Source of the DNA: Acidimicrobiales bacterium | Lineage (GTDB): Bacteria > Actinomycetota > Acidimicrobiia > Acidimicrobiales > Aldehydirespiratoraceae | NCBI GenBank assembly: GCA_029263175.1 | Contig: JAJCXZ010000101.1 | Coordinates: forward strand, 1-64,000 | DNA: 64,000 bases | Reading direction: 5' to 3' | Shown: positions 11,777 to 20,419 of the stretch, piece after piece | Layout: each line of letters starts with the position of its first letter | Numbering within the stretch: position 1 is the stretch's first letter | Made by a program: the position numbers and the translations under genes | The notes under the pieces: model-generated | The model's input: the letters and a program-made list of their open reading frames with translations, nothing else | Told to the model about the DNA's origin: nothing | The model's database searches: none

Positions 11777-12817
11777 TCACGCTGGTTGACGGCCGGCGAT
11801 CCCGCCACCCACAACAAGGTCGTCGAGATAGGCGACGACACTTTGACCCGCGGCGATACGGCGGTGCGGGGCGTCCCACAAGATCCCGCCGCCGACGATA
11901 CTTCCCGCCTCCGCCGTGCCATGCGCTGAGCATTGAAGTTCCAGCGGTCCGTCGACTTCGGCGCCCACCCAATTCCAGGATTCGAGCGGGGTGCTCGACG
12001 TCGCCAGATCGGCTCGCTCCCCCACCACCACCGTGGCGGACTCTGCATCCACGTCGATCACATACTTCGGCGCGGTGCCGCCAGGTAGTCCGAGGCCCTT
12101 GCGCTGACCGATGGTGACCATCTCGATCGACGGCACGACACCGACCCGATCGCCGGCACGATCGACCACGGTGGCCGAGCGAAGCGGAATCCGGGTGCCG
12201 AGGAAGGTCTCGCGACCGTGCTCGTTGGTGATGAAACAGACGTCCTGGCTTTCCGGCTTGTGGGCGGTGCGCATGTCGAGATCGGCGGCGATCTTGCGAA
12301 CATCGGCCTTGGTCATGTGGCCGAGCGGCAACAGAAGCCGACGCAGCACGTCACGGTCGAGCACGTGAAGGACATACGACTGATCCTTGGCATCATCAGC
12401 ACCGCGACCGAGCCGGGGCCCGTCCTCGGTGTCGACGACCTGCGCATGGTGGCCGGTGGCCAGCACCTCGAACCCCAACGCATCGGCGCGCCGAAGCAGT
12501 CGATCGAACTTCAGGTGCCGGTTGCACTCGATACACGGGTTCGGTGTGCGCCCGGCCGCGTGATCAGCCACGTACGGCCCGACCACGTCACGTTCGAAGT
12601 CTTCACCGAAGTTGAAGACGTGGTGCTCGATCCCGAGACGGTCGGCTACTCGGCGAGCGTCGTCGACATCGCTCACCGCACAGCACCCGGTGTCGGACGG
12701 TCCGCCCCAGAGCTTCATGGTGACGCCGACAACGTCGTGGCCGGCGTCGAGAAGCAGGGCAGCCGCGACCGAGGAGTCGACGCCACCGGACATTGCGACC
12801 ATCACGGGTGTGCCCAT
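11777..12817 (-). CDS. mnmA: tRNA-specific 2-thiouridylase
   Basis: A 346-residue MnmA. It has the PP-loop SGGVDSS at the N-terminus, the catalytic Cys in TPNPCIECNRHLKFD, the second (persulfide-accepting) Cys in SQDVCFI, and the GHHAQ and KDQSYVL motifs. It adenylates U34 of Lys/Glu/Gln tRNAs and inserts sulfur. The ATG at 12817 overlaps the TGA of the cysteine desulfurase upstream by one base (TGATG), so sulfur donor and user are co-translated. The frame reaching 12997 is non-homologous upstream. Confidence 0.96.
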   Translation of the reverse strand: MGTPVMVAMSGGVDSSVAAALLLDAGHDVVGVTMKLWGGPSDTGCCAVSDVDDARRVADRLGIEHHVFNFGEDFERDVVGPYVADHAAGRTPNPCIECNRHLKFDRLLRRADALGFEVLATGHHAQVVDTEDGPRLGRGADDAKDQSYVLHVLDRDVLRRLLLPLGHMTKADVRKIAADLDMRTAHKPESQDVCFITNEHGRETFLGTRIPLRSATVVDRAGDRVGVVPSIEMVTIGQRKGLGLPGGTAPKYVIDVDAESATVVVGERADLATSSTPLESWNWVGAEVDGPLELQCSAHGTAEAGSIVGGGILWDAPHRRIAAGQSVVAYLDDLVVGGGIAGRQPA

Positions 12818-13971
12818 CAGCCGCCTCCGTGGGCGGCCAGGCGTTCGACCGCCGACGGAATGATGGCCAGCGCGGCGTCGATGTCGCCTCGGGTCGTGGT
12901 GTGCCCGAGGGAGAGTCGCAAGGAGCCTTGAGCGATCTCCCTGGGGACACCCATGGCCGCCAGAACGTGGGATGGATCCTGGGCACCGCTGGAGCACGAT
13001 GACGCTGCTGAGGCTCGCAGCCCTTCCTGATCGAGCAAGAACAAGAGGGCTTCGGCTTCGATGGCCGAGAAGCAGACGTGGGCAATGCCTGCAGCAACGG
13101 GAGCGCCGCCGCCGAGAACTGTGGTGGTGACATGGTCACCGAGCGCCGAACGCAGACCAGCGACGAGCTCATCACGCAAGGCGCCCAGACGGGCAACCTC
13201 ATCGGCTCGGCGCTCTCGGGTGACGGCAACCGCAGCGGCAAGGGCGGAAGCACCAGCCACATCAGGAGTGCCGGCGCGCCTGCCGCGTTCCTGGCCACCG
13301 CCGAGAAGGAGCGGGTCGAGGGTGATACCCGACCGAACGAACAAGGCGCCGGTACCCACCGGCCCACCCAGTTTGTGGCCGGTGATCGACATCAGGTCGA
13401 AGTCGGCGGCTGCTTCGGCAACGTCGATCCAACCACCGGCCTGCACCGCGTCGGTGTGGAGGAGTGCGTCGGGCTTGGCCTGGCGTACGGCCGCAGCAAG
13501 GGCAGGCAGGTCGTTGACGGCGCCGGTCTCGTTGTTGACGGCAATCATCGACACGATCGAGACATCGTCGAGCTGGACCAGCGCCTCGGCAAGCGTCTCG
13601 GGATCGACCCGACCGTCGCGGCCAAGGGCAACCACAACGCCTCCGGCATACTCGACCGGCTCGAGGACCGCATGGTGTTCGCCCGCAGAGCAAACCGGGA
13701 TTCCGCCTCGGGCACGGAGCACGCCGCGGATCGCCAGATTGTCGGCTTCGCTGCCACCGCTGGTGAAGACGACTTCAGCGGGGGGACGCCCATACGCTTC
13801 AGCGATCAGGTCCCGGGCATCGTCGAGCGCTCGGCGGGCCGCGCGTGCGGCACCGTGAGAGCCGGTCGGGTTGGCGTGATGCGTTTGCGAGGCCGAGATC
13901 CAGGCTTCGCGCGCCTCTGGTCGAACCGGGGTGCTTGCTGCATGATCGAGGTAGATCTCGCCGTCGGACAC
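12817..13971 (-). CDS. Cysteine desulfurase (NifS/IscS-like)
   Basis: A 384-residue PLP-dependent class V aminotransferase-fold enzyme. It shows YLDHAASTP at the N-terminus, the GSEADNLAIRG phosphate-binding segment, the Schiff-base Lys in SITGHKLGGPVGTGAL, and the active-site loop Cys in SSCSSGAQDPSHVL. It takes sulfur from cysteine as an enzyme persulfide. Direct coupling to mnmA suggests that its main role here is tRNA thiolation, though it may also feed Fe-S assembly. The GTG start at 13971 lies six bases after TAGCCT, consistent with a leaderless mRNA. Conserved RxGTPD and HVC motifs are intact. Confidence 0.93.
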   Translation of the reverse strand: MSDGEIYLDHAASTPVRPEAREAWISASQTHHANPTGSHGAARAARRALDDARDLIAEAYGRPPAEVVFTSGGSEADNLAIRGVLRARGGIPVCSAGEHHAVLEPVEYAGGVVVALGRDGRVDPETLAEALVQLDDVSIVSMIAVNNETGAVNDLPALAAAVRQAKPDALLHTDAVQAGGWIDVAEAAADFDLMSITGHKLGGPVGTGALFVRSGITLDPLLLGGGQERGRRAGTPDVAGASALAAAVAVTRERRADEVARLGALRDELVAGLRSALGDHVTTTVLGGGAPVAAGIAHVCFSAIEAEALLFLLDQEGLRASAASSCSSGAQDPSHVLAAMGVPREIAQGSLRLSLGHTTTRGDIDAALAIIPSAVERLAAHGGG

Positions 13972-14025
13972 GGTCCCAGGCTACGAGGTGCGACGCCGGT
14001 GACCATCCACCGGCAGACTGGAGCG

Positions 14026-14772
14026 ATGAAGGGCTACTCGGCATCCAGCTACGGCGATGGTTTCGCCGACATCTACGACGACTGGTACTCCGACGTGAGC
14101 GATATCGACGCCACGGTCGACGCGGTGACTTCCCTGGCCGACGGCGGAGCCGTTCTGGAGCTCGGAATCGGAACCGGCAGACTCGCGTTGCCACTCGCGG
14201 AACGAGGGGTCGCGGTCACGGGCGTCGACGCGTCGAGAGCAATGCTCGATGCCCTCCGAGCCAAGCCGGGCGCCGAGGTTCTCGAGCTTGTCGAGGCCGA
14301 TATGGCCGACCCCGGCCTCACCGGTCGTTCCTTCGCCGTCGCCTTCGCCGCATTCAACACGTTCTTCAACCTCACTGATGCCGCCGCTCAGGCGTCATGC
14401 TTCGCGGCGATGCACGCCTGTCTTCAGCCGAACGGCCGCTTCGCTATCGAGGGGTTCGTCCCTCCCGTCGACGGCATGTCCGATGGCGGCATGTCGGTGC
14501 GAGACATCACGGTCGACCGGGCCGTGCTGACGATTTCCCAGCACGACAGCGCGAGTCAGGTCATCAGCGGCCAACACGTCGACATCTCCGAGGCCGGCAT
14601 CCGGATGCGACCGTGGATGATGCACTATCGCACTCCAGATCAGCTCGACGCGGCGGCGGGCAGTGCCGGATTCGTGCTCGAGTCTCGCTCAGCCGATTGG
14701 GCAGGCACATCGTTCGACTCGCAAAGCGACACCCATGTCAGCATCTATCGCCGGCGCTGCAGAGCGAACTGA
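14026..14772 (+). CDS. Class I SAM-dependent methyltransferase
   Basis: A 248-residue protein with a Rossmann-type methyltransferase fold: motif I VLELGIGTGRLALPL, acidic end of strand 2 in VTGVDASRAML, LVEADMADP (motif II/III) and FAAFNTFFNL (motif IV). These bind S-adenosylmethionine. The C-terminal part (MMHYRTPDQLDAAAGSAGFVLESR) is the usual methyltransferase lid and final strands. The substrate is unknown and the neighbours give no hint. The frame is open far upstream across the desulfurase gene, but the ATG at 14026 with GGAG three bases before it fits the family start. Confidence 0.85.
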   Translation: MKGYSASSYGDGFADIYDDWYSDVSDIDATVDAVTSLADGGAVLELGIGTGRLALPLAERGVAVTGVDASRAMLDALRAKPGAEVLELVEADMADPGLTGRSFAVAFAAFNTFFNLTDAAAQASCFAAMHACLQPNGRFAIEGFVPPVDGMSDGGMSVRDITVDRAVLTISQHDSASQVISGQHVDISEAGIRMRPWMMHYRTPDQLDAAAGSAGFVLESRSADWAGTSFDSQSDTHVSIYRRRCRAN

Positions 14773-14782
14773 GGAACGATCC

Positions 14783-15619
14783 TCAAAAGATCGGGTCAAT
14801 CCACGTGCCGGCTGCCCAGATCGCTCCGATCAGGCAGACAAGTCCGATCGCGCCTTGGGCAGCGAGGACCATCCAGTCCGGCTGTTTCGCCCGGATCATC
14901 GGGATCATGACGGCCCCTGTGGCGGCCCCGGCCACGAGTCCACCGACATGGCCACCGACAGAAATGAACGGGATGGCGAACGTCAGGAAGAGGTTGATAC
15001 CGAGAATGGGCCCGATTCCTCCCGCCCACACGCTTTGACCCACCGCGCGCTGGGCGATCGCCATGGCTCCGAACATTCCGAAGATTGCGCCCGAGGCGCC
15101 GACGGTGAACGCCCGCGGCTCCACCAGGAGGGCGCCGAACGACCCGCCCAACAACGAGACCGTGTAGAGCCCGATGAAGCGAGAGCGACCAAATGCTCGC
15201 TCGAGGACCGGGCCGATCACCCACAACGCCCACATGTTGAACGCGAGGTGCATCAGGCCGTCATGCAAGAAGGCGGACGTGACCACGCGGTAGATCTCAC
15301 CGTTGTCGACGGAGGGACCGAAGAGGGCCAACTCCTCGATCGGCTTCTGGCCAAGGCTCATCGGCCGTCCACCCCAGGCACCGGCGGCGACGAACGCAGC
15401 CAGGTTGAGTCCGATCAGAACCTTGGCCACGATCGGGTCGAACGCCACCGGGCCACGAATCACCCGTTGCTTGCCGGAACGTGAGCAGTCGGGGCAGTGG
15501 AATCCCACCGAGGCCTGCGCCATACATTCCGGACAGATCGGATTGTCACAGCGTTGGCAGATCACTCCCGCGGCGCGGTCCTGGTGCCGATAGCAACTGG
15601 TGGAGTCTGAAGCAGTCAC
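14783..15619 (-). CDS. Rhomboid intramembrane serine protease with N-terminal zinc-binding domain
   Basis: A 278-residue protein. Residues 8-47 form a Cys/His-rich head (CYRHQDRA, CQRCDNPICPECM, HCPDC) like a B-box/zinc ribbon. It is followed by six to seven membrane helices. The rhomboid dyad is present: Ser in GASGAIFG and His in SVGGHVGGLVAGA; the HxxxN motif is HLAFNMW. Rhomboids cleave membrane proteins near their helix ends. The start chosen is GTG at 15619, because TACTGT lies seven bases upstream; the frame reaching 15685 would cross the divergent gene's start region. The Zn head fused to a rhomboid is common in actinobacteria, with unknown ligand. Confidence 0.88.
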   Translation of the reverse strand: MTASDSTSCYRHQDRAAGVICQRCDNPICPECMAQASVGFHCPDCSRSGKQRVIRGPVAFDPIVAKVLIGLNLAAFVAAGAWGGRPMSLGQKPIEELALFGPSVDNGEIYRVVTSAFLHDGLMHLAFNMWALWVIGPVLERAFGRSRFIGLYTVSLLGGSFGALLVEPRAFTVGASGAIFGMFGAMAIAQRAVGQSVWAGGIGPILGINLFLTFAIPFISVGGHVGGLVAGAATGAVMIPMIRAKQPDWMVLAAQGAIGLVCLIGAIWAAGTWIDPIF

Positions 15620-15671
15620 GCCGCCGACAGTACCGCCACCAATACCCCCTGTCGCGGTAGCGTCGTCCTCC

Positions 15672-18221
15672 TTGAACGGGAACAACTTGTCCGATGGGTC
15701 ACTCGAACACCGTCTCGCCGAGCTGGTCCGAGCACCACAACTACTCGTGGCGTGCGACTACGACGGCACGATCGCACCGATCGTCGCCGACCCGATGAAG
15801 GCGCAGCCGCTCCGCGACACGTCGGTGGCGCTGCGTTCGCTGGCTGCATTACCACAGACGAGCGTCGCCGTGATTTCCGGCCGGTCGCTGCGGGATCTTG
15901 CCATGTTGAGCCGTCTTCCGGCCGAGATCCACCTCGTCGGATCTCACGGCACCGAGTTCGACATCGACTTCGCCCTCGATCTCGATCCGATTTTGAAGGC
16001 CCGCCGAACCCTCCTGGTCGCCGGTCTCGGCGAGATCGCCGACCGCTTCCCCGAGGTGACCCTGGAGAAGAAGCCGGCATCCGTGGCGGTGCACTACCGC
16101 AATGTCGCCGACGAAACCGTTGCACGTGTTCTCGAGGCCCTGGACGAACTCGCCGAACGAATCGGGGAGCTCACCGTGCGCCACGGCAAGCGGGTCTGCG
16201 AACTCTTGGTGGTTCCTACCGACAAGGGACATGCCCTCCGCACGATTCGTGCCAACGTCGGGGCGACGGCAGTCGTCTTTCTCGGCGACGATGTCACTGA
16301 CGAGGACGCGTTCGCCACGCTCCATGGCCCTGATGTCGGCATCAAGGTCGGCGAAGGCGACACCATCGCGCCGTTCCGAGTCTCGGACCCCGAGGAGGTC
16401 GCTGTCGTCCTCGCGACGCTCTGCGCCCGCCGCGGCGAGTGGCTGGCCGGCGAGGGCATCGTGCCCATTGAGCAGCACTCGATTCTCTCGGACCAGCGCA
16501 CCGCCGCGATCGTCACGCCGGATGCCCGCATCACCTGGATGTGCGTGCCGCGTATCGACTCGTCGGCCATCTTCGCCGAATTGCTCGGTGGGCCGGCCGC
16601 CGGCCACTACTCGATCGCGCCCGCCACGCCCAATGGGGCACCCACCCAGCACTATGTCGACGACTCGCTCGTGCTGCGCACCGACTGGACCACGATGTCG
16701 GTCACCGACTATCTCGACTGCTCCGACGGAAGGCCCAACCGCCTCTCGGGTCGCACCGACCTCGTACGCGTCATCGAAGGGTCAGGCATGGCTCGGATCG
16801 AATTCGCACCCCGGCTCGACTTCGGCCGTTTCCCCACCCAACTCGAGGTCCGAGACGGGGGTTTGGAGATTGTCAGCGCCGCTGACCTCGTGGTCCTGCA
16901 CAGCCCCGACGTCGAATGGTCCATCGCGACCGCCGGCATGCATCACACTGCCGTGGCCGAGGTCAGCCTCGACCACGGGCCGATCGTGCTCGAGTTGCGC
17001 TGCGGCACCGCATCGATGCGCCCCGATCGATCTGAGGAATGGGAGCGCCGCGAGCGCACCGAACTCTTCTGGCGAGGCTGGGCTGACCGGCTCGAGCTAC
17101 CCGCAGTCGAGACCGATCTCGTTCGGCGCAGCGCCCTCACGCTCAAGGCGCTCTGCTACGGCCCCACCGGGGCGATCCTCGCCGCGGCCACGACGAGCCT
17201 CCCCGAGTTCATCGGTGGCGTTCGCAACTGGGACTACCGGTACTGCTGGATCCGTGACGCATCGCTGTCCGCCACCGCTCTCGTACGCCTCGGCAGCATC
17301 GACGAGGCCATGAACCTCCTCGATTGGCTGCTCAACGTCATCGAGTCAAGCGATGTCGGCCCCGAGCGCCTGTCGCCGCTGTACACCGTGAATGGCCAGT
17401 CGCTGCCGCCGGAAGCCACGATCGAAGAGCTGGCCGGCTACGCGGGCTCGCGGCCGGTCCGGGTCGGCAACGCTGCAGACCATCAGGTCCAGCTCGACGT
17501 GTTCGGCCCCGTCCTCGATCTCATTCACATTCTCGGCGAGGTCGGCGCACCGCTGTCGGCCAAACACTGGCGCCTGGTCGAGGACCTCGTGGCCGCAGTG
17601 GATCAGCGCTGGATGGAACCCGACCAAGGCATCTGGGAAGTTCGTTCCGCGCCGCGACATCACACCAACTCCAAGGTCATGTGTTGGGTCACCGTCGATC
17701 GCGCCATCGACATTGCCACCGACGTGTTCGGACGAGCACGACCGGAATGGGGAACCCTGCGTGACCAGATCGAGAAGGACATCCTCACCAACGGCTGGAA
17801 CGACGAAGTCGGTTCCTTCACGACCGCGTACGACGGCACCGATCTCGACGCGTCGGTCCTGGCCGTCGGCCTCTTCGGGCTTCTCGATCCCGATGATCCA
17901 CGCTTCGCCGCCACGGTGTCGGCCGTCGAGACCTGGCTTCGCACCGGCGACACCGTGTATCGCTACAAACATGAGGATGGCCTGCCCGGCGAGGAAGGCG
18001 GCTTCAACCTGATGACGTCATGGCTCATCGACGCCAAGATCCTCATCGGCGACATCGACGGAGCCAGGCAATTGTTCGCCGCCTACATCGACCTGGCCGG
18101 CCCGACCGGCCTCCTGGCCGAGGAGGTCGACCCGGCAACGGGCCGAGCCCTCGGAAATCACCCGCAGGCGTATTCCCATCTCGGGCTCATCAACAACGCC
18201 CTGAACCTGTCCAACCTCTAG
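15672..18221 (+). CDS. Trehalose-6-phosphate phosphatase fused to GH15 trehalase/glucoamylase-like domain
   Basis: An 849-residue fusion. About residues 10-260 form a HAD-type OtsB domain: DYDGTIAPI (nucleophile Asp and DxDGT), VISGRSL, VHYRN, the cap, and GDDVTDEDAF for magnesium. The remaining 580 residues, from SILSDQRTAAIVTPDARITW on, form a GH15 (alpha,alpha)6-barrel: VPRIDSSAIFAELLGG, RNWDYRYCWIRDASLS, GEEGGFNLMTSWLID and NHPQAYSHLGLINNAL are the usual blocks. The first domain should turn trehalose-6-P into trehalose; the second could hydrolyse trehalose or another alpha-glucoside. The TTG at 15672, eight bases after TAGCGT, is chosen; an ATG at 15600 would overlap the rhomboid start. 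No trehalose-6-P synthase gene is nearby. Confidence 0.85.
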   Translation: MNGNNLSDGSLEHRLAELVRAPQLLVACDYDGTIAPIVADPMKAQPLRDTSVALRSLAALPQTSVAVISGRSLRDLAMLSRLPAEIHLVGSHGTEFDIDFALDLDPILKARRTLLVAGLGEIADRFPEVTLEKKPASVAVHYRNVADETVARVLEALDELAERIGELTVRHGKRVCELLVVPTDKGHALRTIRANVGATAVVFLGDDVTDEDAFATLHGPDVGIKVGEGDTIAPFRVSDPEEVAVVLATLCARRGEWLAGEGIVPIEQHSILSDQRTAAIVTPDARITWMCVPRIDSSAIFAELLGGPAAGHYSIAPATPNGAPTQHYVDDSLVLRTDWTTMSVTDYLDCSDGRPNRLSGRTDLVRVIEGSGMARIEFAPRLDFGRFPTQLEVRDGGLEIVSAADLVVLHSPDVEWSIATAGMHHTAVAEVSLDHGPIVLELRCGTASMRPDRSEEWERRERTELFWRGWADRLELPAVETDLVRRSALTLKALCYGPTGAILAAATTSLPEFIGGVRNWDYRYCWIRDASLSATALVRLGSIDEAMNLLDWLLNVIESSDVGPERLSPLYTVNGQSLPPEATIEELAGYAGSRPVRVGNAADHQVQLDVFGPVLDLIHILGEVGAPLSAKHWRLVEDLVAAVDQRWMEPDQGIWEVRSAPRHHTNSKVMCWVTVDRAIDIATDVFGRARPEWGTLRDQIEKDILTNGWNDEVGSFTTAYDGTDLDASVLAVGLFGLLDPDDPRFAATVSAVETWLRTGDTVYRYKHEDGLPGEEGGFNLMTSWLIDAKILIGDIDGARQLFAAYIDLAGPTGLLAEEVDPATGRALGNHPQAYSHLGLINNALNLSNL

Positions 18222-18242
18222 CCCGGTTGGGTGGAACTAGAG
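18216..18242. terminator. Possible two-way terminator hairpin
   Basis: CTCTAG (18216-18221) and CTAGAG (18237-18242) can pair over a 15-base loop, and they contain the stop codons of the two converging genes. The stem is short and there is no T-run, so this is weak. Confidence 0.25.
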
Positions 18243-18497
18243 CTGGACGGGACTCTCGGACATACCCAGCGCATTGATTTCGACGACTTCGGTGACACCT
18301 TCGACGCGGTCCTTCATGATCCGCTCGATCCCCGCCTTCAGGGTTTGCGTACTCGCCGGACACGTGACGCATGCGCCATGGAGCTCCACCGTGATCACGC
18401 CCGTCGACTCATCAACCGCGATCAGGGAGATGTCTCCCTCGTCGGCCTGAATGGCCGGACGGATGGCGGTAATGACCTTTTCGACCTGCTCGCGCAC
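18237..18497 (-). CDS. NifU C-terminal-domain Fe-S scaffold protein
   Basis: An 86-residue single-domain protein of the NifU C-terminal (Nfu) family: REQVEKVITAIRPAIQADEGDISLI, then the cluster-binding motif GACVTCPAS (Cys-x-x-Cys-Pro), then TLKAGIERIMKDRV. A dimer holds one [4Fe-4S] cluster through the two CxxC motifs and passes it to target enzymes. I prefer the GTG at 18497, with GAAAGG nine bases upstream, over the GTG at 18557, since homology begins at REQVEKV. It converges on the trehalose-phosphatase fusion. Confidence 0.87.
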   Translation of the reverse strand: MREQVEKVITAIRPAIQADEGDISLIAVDESTGVITVELHGACVTCPASTQTLKAGIERIMKDRVEGVTEVVEINALGMSESPVQL

Positions 18498-18651
18498 GGG
18501 TGCGGGCCTTTCGTGTGCATGGCTTGCTCGGAGAACCTGCCCACAGTGTGACAGCACTCAAGCAGAACGCCGACACTGCTTCTGACATTCCACTGTTGCG
18601 TCTGGCAGCCCAATGCTGCCATTGGCATTCCAATCCTCGTATTGTTCAGCC

Positions 18652-18807
18652 ATGCACGCCGCCATCGTCCTCGCCCACCAAGGCGGATGGGACGAGATCT
18701 TCATGGTCGCTGTGCCGGTCATGGTGTTCGGCGGGCTGCTCGCCCTCGCCCGACGCCGCGCCATCAAGCTGGCGAAGGCCGCCGAGGCGGCAGACACAGC
18801 CGACTGA
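18652..18807 (+). CDS. Small single-helix membrane protein
   Basis: A 51-residue protein with one membrane helix (about residues 16-31, FMVAVPVMVFGGLLAL) followed by a strongly basic stretch (ARRRAIKLAK) and an Ala/Glu tail, so the C-terminus should stay in the cytoplasm. TATTGT lies six bases before the ATG, the leaderless pattern seen elsewhere in the window, which supports it as a real gene. The function is unknown. It ends five bases before the convergent murA stop. Confidence 0.6.
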   Translation: MHAAIVLAHQGGWDEIFMVAVPVMVFGGLLALARRRAIKLAKAAEAADTAD

Positions 18808-18812
18808 GCCGG

Positions 18813-20105
18813 TCAGCCGGGGCGAATGTCGGCGCCGATGCCGTTGAGCTTGGCGGCGATGTCGTCGTAGCCCCGCGCGATGTGCTCGGCGTCGGCCACC
18901 ACCGTCTCCCCTTCGGCCGCCATCCCCGCGATCACGAGCGCTGCACCGGCGCGAATGTCGTGTGAGCGCACAGGGGCTCCCGACAGGCGCGGCACCCCTC
19001 GCACAACCGCATGATGTGAGTCCGTGCGGATATCGGCACCCATGCGGCGGAGCTCATCGACGTAGCGGAATCGGCCGGAGAACAGGTTTTCCGTCACGAT
19101 TCCCACGCCTTCGGTCGTGGCCAGCAGGCTCACCAGGAATGGCTTGAAATCGGTGGCGAGTCCTGGGTACGGCAGTGTCGAGCAGTCGGCTGACTTGAGA
19201 CGACGGGGAGCCAAGGCCCAGATCCCGTCCGGGTCCGGCGAGATTCGCATTCCCATCTCGCCGAGCTTCTGACAGAGCATCACCATGTGCTCGTGGCGGG
19301 CACCCTCGACCGTGATCTCACCGCCGGTGATGCCAACCGCCGCCAGATAGGTGGCGGCTTCGATGCGATCGCCGATGACCGTGTGGTCAGCGGAGTGCAA
19401 CGCATCCGGTGAATCGACACCTTCGATGGTGATCGTGGACGAGCCGGCCCCTGCGACTTGTGCGCCCATCTTGTTCAACAGCTCGCACAGGTCGGCGATC
19501 TCTGGTTCGCGGGCGGCGTTGTCGATCACCGTGGTGCCCTTGGCCCGTACGGATGCCATCAACAGGTTCTCGGTCGCACCGACGCTGGGGAACTCGAGCA
19601 ACACCCGAGCACCGAGCAGATTCGCCGCTCGAGCGTGGATGTAGCCGTGCGCCGTGTCGAACTCTGCGCCGAGCTCGGTCAGCCCCCGGACGTGCATGTC
19701 GATCGGGCGGGGGCCGAAGTCGTCGCCGCCGGGGAGCGCAACGCGTGCCTCACCACAGCGGGCGAGCATGGGCCCCATGACCACGATGGACGCACGGAAC
19801 TGCTCCACGATCTCGTAGGGGGCAACCGGCTCGATCTCGGCCGGCACCGTGATGATCAGCGAGCCGTCTGATCGGGAGACTGAACAGCCCGTGGCCCGAA
19901 GCAGGTCTGACATCAGTTCGACGTCGGTGATTCGCGGCACGTTGTGCAGGTGGTACTCCCCCGCGGCGAGCAACGTGGCCGCCATCAGCTTGAGAACCGA
20001 GTTCTTGGCACCGCCGACGCGAATGGTGCCTTCGAGCGGCGAGCCACCGCGGATGATCAAGCGATCGGGCGCAGCGGCATTGGGAGCACTGTCAGGCGGG
20101 GACAT
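18813..20105 (-). CDS. murA: UDP-N-acetylglucosamine 1-carboxyvinyltransferase, Asp-type
   Basis: A 430-residue MurA, the first committed enzyme of peptidoglycan synthesis, which transfers enolpyruvate from PEP to UDP-GlcNAc. It shows the N-terminal GGAKNSVLKLMAA block (Lys/Asn of the active site), FPSVGATENLLMA, and DRIEAATYLAA. In the mobile active-site loop the usual catalytic Cys (LPGGCxxG) is Asp128 (LPGGDDFGPRPIDMH). This replacement is known in mycobacteria and chlamydiae and makes the enzyme insensitive to fosfomycin, so resistance is expected. The ATG overlaps the azlD stop by one base (TGATG). It is the last gene of the run that starts at 22933. Confidence 0.95.
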   Translation of the reverse strand: MSPPDSAPNAAAPDRLIIRGGSPLEGTIRVGGAKNSVLKLMAATLLAAGEYHLHNVPRITDVELMSDLLRATGCSVSRSDGSLIITVPAEIEPVAPYEIVEQFRASIVVMGPMLARCGEARVALPGGDDFGPRPIDMHVRGLTELGAEFDTAHGYIHARAANLLGARVLLEFPSVGATENLLMASVRAKGTTVIDNAAREPEIADLCELLNKMGAQVAGAGSSTITIEGVDSPDALHSADHTVIGDRIEAATYLAAVGITGGEITVEGARHEHMVMLCQKLGEMGMRISPDPDGIWALAPRRLKSADCSTLPYPGLATDFKPFLVSLLATTEGVGIVTENLFSGRFRYVDELRRMGADIRTDSHHAVVRGVPRLSGAPVRSHDIRAGAALVIAGMAAEGETVVADAEHIARGYDDIAAKLNGIGADIRPG

Positions 20106-20419
20106 CACACAAGAGTCTGCCAGCGAACGAACGCAGTGACTGCCATTGCCACCACCACGACCGCCGTGAACGGGGCTCGTCGCCAAACCGCCACGATCCC
20201 GGCTCCGACCCCCCAGGCTCGAGCATCGAGCACGAGCTTCTCGTCGGCCACAACGGTCTGGACCACGATCAACGCAGTGAACAGCGACGCTGGGATCAGC
20301 GCAGTGATCGCCTGGAACGATCGCCCGGCACCATCGGTGAAACGGCTCAACCCGAGAACGCCGAACGCCTTGAACCCGAAGGCACCGGCAACCATGATCC
20401 AGATGGCAGCCCAGCTCAT
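20105..20419 (-). CDS. azlD: Branched-chain amino acid transport protein, AzlD family
   Basis: A 104-residue protein with three to four membrane helices: AAIWIMVAGAFGFKAFGVLGL, SFQAITALIPASLFTALIVVQTVV and TAVVVVAMAVTAFV. This is the size and pattern of AzlD, the small partner of AzlC in LIV-E type exporters of branched-chain amino acids. Its ATG overlaps the azlC stop by four bases and its stop overlaps murA by one. The open frame to 20719 is only antisense-type extension inside azlC. Confidence 0.82.
   Translation of the reverse strand: MSWAAIWIMVAGAFGFKAFGVLGLSRFTDGAGRSFQAITALIPASLFTALIVVQTVVADEKLVLDARAWGVGAGIVAVWRRAPFTAVVVVAMAVTAFVRWQTLV

Noticed and set aside
18540-18651. TGTGA-like and GGCAGC/GCTGCC repeats before the small membrane gene
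   Set aside because: Half-matches only; too weak to call a CRP site or a regulatory stem.
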